NCBI GenBank assembly: GCA_028288085.1
Contig: JAQBOK010000002.1
Coordinates: 1-33,744, forward strand
DNA length: 33,744 bases
Source: Mucilaginibacter sp.
GTDB taxonomy: Bacteria; Bacteroidota; Bacteroidia; Sphingobacteriales; Sphingobacteriaceae
Reading direction: 5' to 3'
Part shown: in pieces, positions 26,665 through 32,750 of the stretch
Position numbering within the stretch: position 1 is the stretch's first letter
How the letters are laid out: every line of letters begins with the position of its first letter
Position numbers and translations under genes: made by a program
The notes under the pieces: generated by a model
What the model was told of the DNA's origin: nothing
What the model saw: only the letters and a program-made list of their open reading frames with translations
The model's database searches: none

Positions 26665-27334
26665 GATTTATGATTTAAATAACGGTGAATTTTTGAAGTT
26701 ATAATTTTCACCTAAGTCATATAATGCAAACCAAGTGCCCTTATTGAAAATATGGTTTTTTATAAAGGTGTTTTATATCAGCGTTTTATTCATCTCCGTA
26801 GTTCAGAAATGACATGAGCGTATATGAGGGGGATATTATTGATGAATAAAAATATCATTTACGGAACAAATTTTAATTTAAATAAAATATTTTTTATAAA
26901 TAATTAAGAATATTATATAGACATAAATGATTTTATGATTAGTATAAAGGAATATAATGTATTCTGTTAACTAAACTTTATTTTATATCTCATCCGGTAG
27001 AAGTGATTTAAGCAGTTGATATTAAGTATTAGGGCATGTTGTTTTTTGATGTTACTTTACTTTGACCTAAATGATCTGATAAGCGAAATAACCTTAATTC
27101 CGGAATTGATTATCACCAAAGAATAAGAAGGAAAAAGCGATAAGAATACTTCAAAAATCAGAAGCAGCCTGTTTAATATCAAATTTGATCAGATCCGGAA
27201 TGATTTTTAAACCCGAAATTATTATCAATCCAGCAATTATTGAGTAATAAAACAACTTATAAACTGTAAATGAGTAGCTTATATCTGGCGAATAAAAATA
27301 TATCAATTGTTTATTAAAATATCTTGTAAAAAGA
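26665..27334. other. AT-rich gene-less stretch of about 670 bp
   Basis: No frame longer than a few dozen codons, no RNA gene and no clear repeat. The part around 26870-26950 is almost pure A/T. It separates the start of the ice-binding gene from tRNA-Pro and must hold the promoter of the former, but no good TAnnTTTG box on the minus strand was found. It looks like decayed or foreign DNA. Confidence 0.55.
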
Positions 27335-27365
27335 TTTGCAACAATAATTTAAAAGCTTACTTTTG
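27335..27365 (+). promoter_or_regulatory. Promoter of tRNA-Pro
   Basis: TTTG (27335-27338), 19 bp, then TACTTTTG (27358-27365): an exact match to the Bacteroidota consensus TTTG-N19-TAnnTTTG. The best promoter in the window. The start would fall near 27372. Confidence 0.8.
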
Positions 27366-27375
27366 CAACCCCAAT

Positions 27376-27449
27376 CGGGATGTAGCGTAGCCCGGTATCG
27401 CGCCACATTTGGGATGTGGAGGCCGCAGGTTCGAATCCTGCCATCCCGA
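27376..27449 (+). tRNA. tRNA-Pro(TGG)
   Basis: The acceptor stem CGGGATG (27376-27382) pairs with CATCCCG (27442-27448), discriminator A, and CCA is not encoded. The anticodon stem CCACA/TGTGG encloses loop TTTGGGA with anticodon TGG. The T arm GCAGGTTCGAATCCTGC is normal. It is the likely integration site of the element to its right. Confidence 0.96.
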
Positions 27450-27454
27450 CTGCT

Positions 27455-27489
27455 AAAAGGCTCTTATTTAATTATAAGGGCCTTTTTTG
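27455..27489 (+). terminator. Terminator of tRNA-Pro
   Basis: A 13-bp stem (27455-27467 with 27474-27486, one G-T pair) with a 6-nt loop and a T-run (CCTTTTTTG) 5 bp after the tRNA. Confidence 0.8.
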
Positions 27490-27532
27490 TTTTCCAGAAG
27501 TACTTACTTTTGTGTACTATTGACCTAAATCC

Positions 27533-27579
27533 TATCAGATATGTGTCAGACGCGGCAATTTTATCAGATATGTGTCAGA
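27533..27579 (+). repeat. Two perfect 18-bp direct repeats before the integrase remnant
   Basis: TATCAGATATGTGTCAGA occurs at 27533-27550 and again at 27562-27579, 29 bp start to start (about three helical turns). The second copy ends 16 bp before the integrase ATG. The position between the tRNA and int fits arm-type integrase sites or an operator. Confidence 0.8.
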
Positions 27580-27595
27580 TTTTAAACACCGCAAA

Positions 27596-28321
27596 ATGGC
27601 TACTTTTCAAGCAGGAATTAATGAAGATGATAAAAATAAGAACGGTACATGGCGTGTCCGGATAAAAATATATCATAATAAAATCACTAAATATATTTCT
27701 ACTGATCATTATGTAACTAAAGGACAGGTTACCAAGAAATTCGATATTAAAGATCAATTTCTTATTGATATACTAGAAGGAACAATAAAAGATTATCGTA
27801 AAAAAGTATCTGCGTTAGGCACACAGGCTGCCAGTTTCACCTGCTGTAGATTTATTCCAGGTTGATACTTATAAGTATGGGCGTATAAGCTACGACCGGG
27901 CTAAAACAGCTAGTAGACGGACAGATAATGCTCATATATCAATAAAAGTAGAACCTGAAGCATTGCCATTGATTGAAAAATATCGTGACCCTACTGGTGA
28001 AAGGGTGTTTCGTTTTTTGTTAATCCATCATGATGTGCTGAATTTGGGTCTCAAAGAGATTGTAAAATATTTGAAATGGACAGATGATGCTACATTTATC
28101 TGGTTGAGGTATTCCTGGCCAAATATTGCACGTAATGATTGCGGAGTGCCTATGGATGATTTGGGTCAGGCTATGAATCATAGTGATAACAACCATAAGG
28201 TTACCGATATCTATCTCACCAAATCTTGGAATATAATTGACAATGCAAACCGGAAAGTTTTAAATGAACTAAGCCGCGTGTCTCTTCTCCAGGTTGATAA
28301 AATAAGCAATGCGGTTACTTG
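27596..28321 (+). pseudogene. Tyrosine recombinase (integrase) with internal deletion and frameshift
   Basis: The N-terminal part from the ATG at 27596 is an arm-type DNA-binding domain (GTWRVRIKIYHNKITKYIST, then DILEGTIKDYRKKVSALG) and stops at 27865. From about 27843, in another frame, a C-terminal half begins AVDLFQVDTYKYGRISYDRA and runs to 28321. It keeps SIKVEPEALPLIEKY, the box II Arg (WLRYSW, where relatives have ARHSW or ARHTF), MNHSDN and the Tyr nucleophile (TDIYL). Compared with the Bacteroidota family, the core-binding domain and first catalytic Arg, roughly 170 residues, are missing at the joint. The element it served can no longer excise by itself. It lies just after tRNA-Pro in the usual orientation. 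Confidence 0.88.
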
Positions 28322-28571
28322 ATTTTGCCAACGCCTGCAACCTCATACTGTCGTATCTTAAATTGTGGTTTTTATCACCGTCTTTGCATGGGGTTATCAA
28401 TTTTTCTTCCACCCATCTCTCTACTAATTTTCGCCCATAGGTTTTATATGCTTGTGATGCTGACAAAAATGGAGGTGTTAGTCCTGAATTTATTGCCATC
28501 TGTTTGGCTCCAAGTTCAGCAGCGTCAGTTAAAAGATTTGAAAGTTCGTAAAGTTCTAATGTTATATGCAT
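28269..28571 (-). CDS. Small HTH-like protein, possible excisionase or regulator
   Basis: 100 aa. The central part (FLSASQAYKTYGRKLVERWV, then EEKLITPCKDGDKNHNLRYD) has the order helix, turn, recognition helix and basic wing seen in MerR or excisionase-type winged helices, but I cannot name a family. Its 3' end overlaps the integrase remnant by 53 bp in opposite orientation, a common arrangement of int and an accessory gene in mobile elements. The ATG at 28571 (MHITLELYEL) is in an A-rich context. It could be an intact leftover of the element. Confidence 0.6.
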   Translation of the reverse strand: MHITLELYELSNLLTDAAELGAKQMAINSGLTPPFLSASQAYKTYGRKLVERWVEEKLITPCKDGDKNHNLRYDSMRLQALAKSSNRIAYFINLEKRHAA

Positions 28572-28672
28572 GTGTGGTTTTTAAGTTCTACAATTATACA
28601 CATTAAAATATAATTGTACAAGTATATTATAGGCATAGTATAGTTAAATCTTAAAAGTTTGTTTTAATATTC

Positions 28673-28680
28673 TATATTTG
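28673..28680 (+). promoter_or_regulatory. Possible -7 box for the 28756 gene
   Basis: It reads TATATTTG, matching TAnnTTTG, 75 nt above the ATG. The nearest TTTG (28658-28661) is too close for -33. Confidence 0.3.
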
Positions 28681-28755
28681 CACTTTAAATGTTTAAACCT
28701 CTATAGTTTATGTAGATGGTTGGTGGATTTAGTCAAAACAACAATTATAAATAGT

Positions 28756-29115
28756 ATGGCATATAAAGTATTGAATAAAGAAGAAATTGAAGAGCTAAAG
28801 CAAATGGCCATCGTGGGGGTTGCCCCAAATGATATTGCCGGCTACTTTGGCATCGGTATTGCCTCAGTACACAACCATAAAGCAAAACTTAAAGCGGATG
28901 GTGTGGACATACCAAATGTTCGCGGTCAACGCCCTAAAGGTGAAATTGGGGGTGTTGCATTACCTCTGAAATCTGATCCTTCAAGGGATCCTTCAAAAAC
29001 TTTTGACACTAATGATGATTCATATCGTTTTTCAATAAATGGCCGTTCAGTAATAGTGACAGGGCCCGTAAAGGACATAAAGATAACGCCTGAAGGGCTA
29101 GAAGTTAATTACTAA
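28756..29115 (+). CDS. HTH-domain protein of the mobile element
   Basis: 119 aa from the ATG at 28756 (MAYKVLNKEEIEELKQMA); 26 in-frame upstream codons were not used because they do not resemble the rest. An N-terminal helix-turn-helix (about 8-50, VGVAPNDIAGYFGIGIASVH, then NHKAKLKADG) is followed by a polar linker (RGQRPKGEIGG) and a beta-rich C-terminal piece (YRFSINGRSVIVTG, then GLEVNY). The HTH resembles those of resolvases or sigma region 4. I do not recognise the full family. Being between int and the DUF3987 gene, it is probably an element-encoded regulator. Confidence 0.65.
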   Translation: MAYKVLNKEEIEELKQMAIVGVAPNDIAGYFGIGIASVHNHKAKLKADGVDIPNVRGQRPKGEIGGVALPLKSDPSRDPSKTFDTNDDSYRFSINGRSVIVTGPVKDIKITPEGLEVNY

Positions 29116-29514
29116 AGTATAAACAGGAAATCCAAAGTTTTTTAGGATGCCTGATATGCTTGATCATTATGATTAAGCTAATAAACCATGTTTTACTGCC
29201 GACAGAGGCATTGGTAACCATAAACTATACAGATCCGTTGCCAAGCTATTTGAGTGTGTCCTGAATGGGCTCGTTAGATGGTGGCGGTTTTTCCGGTAGA
29301 GGAGAACCAACGATACCGATTGATTACCCCCAATTAATATGACAAAATAATCCGCACAGGTTTATAAAATAAAAGGGGCGCTATATTAATAGCAAACCAC
29401 CTTTTAGTATTAGTTCAAAATGAGGGCTTATCAACCATTGCCACTTTGCAGCATTTTCTAATTGTTCATAGTCAAATTAGCGATGTGGCGTATTGGCCTA
29501 TTGGCATAATCCAA
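29116..29514. other. 400-bp stretch with two tiny open frames only
   Basis: Two frames directly abut (TGA then ATG): 29169-29264 (31 codons, ending LPSYLSVS) and 29265-29342 (25 codons, MGSLDGGGFSGRGEP, ending IDYPQLI). The second has a Gly-rich start and an acidic, Pro-containing end. Neither is long enough to support as a gene. No hairpin or RNA was recognised. Confidence 0.4.
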
Positions 29515-31023
29515 CTATTGACCTTCATTCTTTATTTCCGCCACCGCCATATACGCCATGAACATTTTACGGTATTTTCCATGTTGCAATCGTGTCAGAT
29601 ACCCACTGGCTACAAATTCGTTTACCCACCTGGATAATGTTCTTTCTGAAAGCTTAATGCCGGGCACAAGCTTTTCAACTTCTTTAAGACTAAAAAATTC
29701 GGGTAGGTTGTCCAACAATAATAACTTTTGTAATGGGACCTCATTTTTTATCTTTTCAGGTAGCTTTTTAAAAAGATCCAGGCTCCATTTTAATGAATGT
29801 TCAGCCATCCAAATTGCAATATCGAAAAACTGATCCTTACAGAATGCTACCGGTATTTCACTTTTGTTATCAAAATACTGAAACATTGTTAAAGTCGTGG
29901 CTAAACGAACAATCATATTCGCATGCCGTTTGGCCATACTACCGGTAAGTTCTCCTTTAAAGTGGTGAGTCATTGCCAAGTTTCTTTCACCAAAGGCGTT
30001 TATTTGGTTCCATTGAGCATCAGTAAACTTCACTTCAATGTCCTTGCCGATAAAAAACTTCCACATTTCGTAATACTTATCCGCCATTGTTTCAAAAAAA
30101 TTATCCTGAGAAACTTTGGTAGAATCTGGTTTCACATCCATCCATTTTGGAGAAGCATTTCCTGTTACGATCATAAACCTTGAAAATAGTCCATCATCGT
30201 TAGAGGGGAAAATCTTGGCTATCTGGCTTTCAGTTCCGCTAAGCACCATCACAAGTTTAGGTGTTTCTGTGATTAATAGCTCACCCTCAGTTTTCCTGGC
30301 TTGAGATACAGTTTCAAATTCAAACGATTTTCTCAATACTGTTGATATCTGGGAGCCATATTGTTTATTTGACGCACTTACACCAAAGGCATCGGCTTCT
30401 GTTTCAAAAATCATCAGAGGCTGTTCTGGGCCATTTTGGCTAAGTTGCTCTATAAGCTTTGCTGATGTCACATCACCAGGCATTAATAACATTGGTAGAT
30501 TTGGCTTTTCGGGAGGTAGGTCGAAACTGTCAGATTTTAAACTTTTTTTATACTGGTCAGTCTTCAACTTATATTCGCGCATCACATTCTTATTCTTATC
30601 AATCAGTTCTGCATTGATCTTGCTTATCAGCTTACGTATAGATGAAAGACACCCCTTGCCGCTTGCGGGAGGGAATACGATTAGGAGCATCAAGGCAGGA
30701 TAACACATTTTGTTGTGGTAGTTTACCTTCACTTCGGGTAGTATTGATCCGGTAAGTGTAATGGCGCTGAATAGAGCCATTGTTAGTTCTTCGATTGAAG
30801 TATATCTCCAGCAAATGTCCTTAATGATTTTGGGTGCGGTTTCGATAATGGCCCGAAGGTCTTTATCGTAACTGTTGTTTTTTATGTCTTCCTGACCGGC
30901 ACTGTGTGCTAATTGAGAAAAGGTATTTGATCCCTGAACATTCTTAGAAACTTCTAGATCGGGAAGCACGAGGCTCAACCCTTGGTTGTTTGTGTTTTGT
31001 GATAATAGTAATTGTTGTGACAT
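29515..31023 (-). CDS. DUF3987-type P-loop ATPase of mobile elements
   Basis: 502 aa. An N-terminal region (1-60) of low complexity is followed by a P-loop ATPase domain with Walker A FPPASGKGCL (about residue 117) and Walker B-like PLMIFETEADAFG (about 205), then LSGTESQIAKIF and LFSRFMIVTGN, as in DUF3987 proteins. This family is linked to primase/helicase proteins of Bacteroidota islands and plasmids. The last 70 residues form a winged helix (FSLKEVEKLV, LSERTLSRWVNEFVASGYL). There is no primase domain here. It is the third gene of an operon with two tandem paralogs upstream, separated from them by a hairpin. Its role is probably in replication or maintenance of the element. Confidence 0.85.
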   Translation of the reverse strand: MSQQLLLSQNTNNQGLSLVLPDLEVSKNVQGSNTFSQLAHSAGQEDIKNNSYDKDLRAIIETAPKIIKDICWRYTSIEELTMALFSAITLTGSILPEVKVNYHNKMCYPALMLLIVFPPASGKGCLSSIRKLISKINAELIDKNKNVMREYKLKTDQYKKSLKSDSFDLPPEKPNLPMLLMPGDVTSAKLIEQLSQNGPEQPLMIFETEADAFGVSASNKQYGSQISTVLRKSFEFETVSQARKTEGELLITETPKLVMVLSGTESQIAKIFPSNDDGLFSRFMIVTGNASPKWMDVKPDSTKVSQDNFFETMADKYYEMWKFFIGKDIEVKFTDAQWNQINAFGERNLAMTHHFKGELTGSMAKRHANMIVRLATTLTMFQYFDNKSEIPVAFCKDQFFDIAIWMAEHSLKWSLDLFKKLPEKIKNEVPLQKLLLLDNLPEFFSLKEVEKLVPGIKLSERTLSRWVNEFVASGYLTRLQHGKYRKMFMAYMAVAEIKNEGQ

Positions 31024-31047
31024 AGTTTAGTTTATTGGGTTTAAAAG

Positions 31048-31072
31048 CCAGGCAGTCTGAATGACTGCCTGG
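31048..31072 (-). terminator. 10-bp perfect hairpin ahead of the DUF3987 gene
   Basis: Arms CCAGGCAGTC (31048-31057) and GACTGCCTGG (31063-31072) with a 5-nt loop, then CTTTTAAA on the minus strand. It is 10 bp after the stop of the upstream gene and 25 bp before the next ATG, so it can act as an attenuator within the operon. Confidence 0.65.
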
Positions 31073-31082
31073 AGTGAAATTC

Positions 31083-31508
31083 TTAGCTGTATTGCTCTTT
31101 ATAGGCATACCATTCTGGATATAGTTCATCATTGCCCCAAACCATATACTCAATCCAGGTCATAATAAAATCTAAGCCACCACTTGTAACGAAAAATTCT
31201 TCCTTTGGGAATGGGCATTCCAAGCCCTCAACTGTTCGAGTGAATGATACGAACGCAAAATCATTTTCCATTAATATTTCTCCAGGAACAAGGCGGCTGT
31301 TTATAATCTTTTGTTTTTTCAACATCTTATAAATTGGCAGCCAGAAATATTTACCTGCAGCAACAGTCAACGCTTCTTCCACCGAGTATCCCGTATTTGG
31401 ATAATCATTTTCTTTTTCTTTAATAAGCACATTTAACCTGGCTTCTTCCATAAGTGATAGAGAGTTGAGTCTCTTTTGTTCGACGTTTTGTTGTTTTGTC
31501 TTGGACAT
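31083..31508 (-). CDS. Tandem paralog 1, small protein of unknown family
   Basis: 141 aa. A Lys/Gln-rich start (MSKTKQQNVEQKRLN) is followed by a compact acidic domain: GYSVEEALTVAAGKYFWLPI, LVPGEILMENDFAFVSF, and a C-terminal signature EEFFVTSGGLDFIMTWIEYM followed by VWGNDELYP. I do not recognise it. A second copy lies directly upstream (31561-31977), aligning over almost the full length without gaps in the C-terminal 90 residues. There is no signal peptide; FIMTWIEYMVW is hydrophobic but short and probably buried. It lies in an operon with the DUF3987 gene, so it is element cargo or an element maintenance protein; function unknown. Confidence 0.75.
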   Translation of the reverse strand: MSKTKQQNVEQKRLNSLSLMEEARLNVLIKEKENDYPNTGYSVEEALTVAAGKYFWLPIYKMLKKQKIINSRLVPGEILMENDFAFVSFTRTVEGLECPFPKEEFFVTSGGLDFIMTWIEYMVWGNDELYPEWYAYKEQYS

Positions 31509-31524
31509 TTTTATTGGTTTTAAA

Positions 31525-31549
31525 CCGGGCGCCGTTTATTAGGCCCAGG
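31525..31549 (-). other. Imperfect hairpin between the two paralogs
   Basis: CCGGGC (31525-31530) and GCCCAGG (31543-31549) pair with one bulge, followed on the minus strand by TTTAAAACCAATAAA before the next ATG. The same order (stem, TTTAAA, CCAATAAA, ATG) appears before the DUF3987 gene. Confidence 0.35.
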
Positions 31550-31560
31550 CATTCTTATTT

Positions 31561-31977
31561 TTAATATTTTTTTAAATCGTACTTGATTCTGTCTGGTAAT
31601 AGTTCGTCATGATGCCACACCATTGTACCCATTAACGTCAGCAAAAAATCAAGACCTAGGCTAGTTAAATAATATTCTTCCGGTGCGAACTTGTCACCCT
31701 CTCCAGTAATAAATGAAGGTCGAAATGTGATTGCGAAACCATTATGTAGAAGCCAATCTCTCGTAATTAGCTCATCATCAATCAATTTGCTTGTTTTTAA
31801 AAGTAAAAAAAACGTCCATCCAGAAAAATTTACTTACTATTTTTTTAAGGCATCTTCAACTCTGTGCAACTCATAGGGGTATTCTTGTCGGTCAATTCTG
31901 CCGAACACCTTGCTGATCGCTTCCGCGATGATCTCGTCTGTGATTTTTACTGTTCTGTGTTTTTGTGTTTTAGTCAT
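31561..31977 (-). pseudogene. Tandem paralog 2, broken by two homopolymer indels
   Basis: The ATG at 31977 opens a 46-codon frame (MTKTQKHRTV to VEDALKK) that stops TAG TAA just after a run of seven A (31840-31846). Reading with eight A continues IVSKFFWMDVF. Removing one T from the following run of eight T returns to the frame that runs LLLKTSKLIDDEL to the stop at 31561. The repaired protein is about 138 aa and aligns with the 141-aa neighbour: VE(D/E)AL, K(F/Y)FW, N-G/D-FA, EE(Y/F)(Y/F), TSxGLDF, MVWxxDELxP. The two indels compensate each other. Either the gene is dead or the reads miscounted two homopolymers. Function unknown, as for its partner. Confidence 0.75.
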
Positions 31978-32344
31978 TGTTTGTGATTAAGATCCGGTTA
32001 AAATTGCCTGTCTTCTATATTTGACTATACAAATGTAACAAATAAGTTCTATAAATATGAATGTATTTAGCATCTATTTTTTGTATATTGTAAGTAATTA
32101 TAAATAAGTATAATGTATAATATAATATTTTGCAAGCTATAATACCATTCTATAATATGTTCTACATTAAGTCGATTGCCACTAACACGGGTGAATCTGA
32201 TGTAACTACGCAATATTTACATCTTCTAATACCAAAATTTCCCCATTATTTAACCTGCTAATTTCTTAATATTGCAAATGATGTAACCACCACGCCAAAC
32301 ACCTGGTTATGGAATTATCAAACTATCTAAACCGAATAAAATTC
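31978..32344. other. AT-rich 370-bp stretch without a gene
   Basis: It divides the leftward element operon from the rightward R-M remnants. It carries a -7 box for the leftward operon (32030-32037). The rest (32060-32150) is nearly pure A/T with short repeats such as TATAAT, without a supported coding frame or RNA. Confidence 0.45.
32030..32037 (-). promoter_or_regulatory. -7 box for the paralog/DUF3987 operon
   Basis: It reads TACATTTG on the minus strand, an exact TAnnTTTG match, 52 nt above the first ATG. No TTTG is at proper -33 distance. Confidence 0.4.
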
Positions 32345-32506
32345 ATGGCTGTTAAAAAATCCGAACTCTATTCTTCTATCTGGGCAAGTAGTGATGAACT
32401 GCGCGGTGGCATGGATGCCTCAGAATACAAAGATTATGGGTTGATCATGCTATTTATCAAATACATTAGTGATAAGTATGCAGGTATCCCTTTTCTGTTG
32501 TATTGA
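32345..32506 (+). pseudogene. hsdM: N-terminal fragment of type I R-M methylase HsdM
   Basis: The ATG at 32345 starts MAVKKSELYSSIWASSDELR, then GGMDASEYKDYGLIMLFIKY, then ISDKYAG, an excellent match to the HsdM N-terminal helical domain. Identity ends at about codon 47 (32485), and six foreign codons precede a stop. Normal HsdM has about 500 residues with an N6-adenine methylase domain, none of which remains. The remainder of the operon (methylase core, hsdS, hsdR) is deleted and the reading runs straight into a metallopeptidase tail. Confidence 0.88.
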
Positions 32507-32657
32507 ATATATTATAGTGCATGAGATGGTTCACTTGTTGGAAAGAAGCCACAACAACCGGTTTGTCGCCTATATGAATAGTTTTCTACCGGAATGGAAG
32601 CACCTGAAAAACGAACTCAATCAACTGCCGATAAGCCATACCGAGTGGGGTTATTGA
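32487..32657 (+). pseudogene. C-terminal fragment of a YgjP/DUF45 metallopeptidase
   Basis: From about 32499, in the frame +1 to HsdM, the sequence reads CIEYIIVHEMVHLLERSHNN followed by RFVAYMNSFLPEW and ends TEWGY at 32657. HEMVH plus the downstream His in SHNNRF is the zinc motif of the SprT-like/DUF45 family (YgjP). The N-terminal half, about 170 residues, is absent. DUF45 genes often sit beside hsdR in type I R-M operons, so this is the far end of the same locus. With only about 53 residues left it cannot be a working enzyme. Confidence 0.85.
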
Positions 32658-32750
32658 TCTATTATTTCTTGGTATTTTAGTAATATTGCTGTAAGTTTAA
32701 ACTTATTTGTTTCCTAAACCTGTTCAGCGGATTGCACCGCGCATTTATAT

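Noticed and set aside
27533..27579. CRISPR-like array
   Set aside because: Only two 18-bp copies with an 11-bp spacer, and no cas genes; an integrase site fits better.
27363..27665. Open frame spanning tRNA-Pro
   Set aside because: It reads through the tRNA and its terminator; the tRNA fold is unambiguous.
31837..31846. Programmed -1 frameshift at A AAA AAA as the sole explanation of paralog 2
   Set aside because: After slipping, the frame meets a stop unless a second, +1 shift occurs at the T-run; two indels are simpler.
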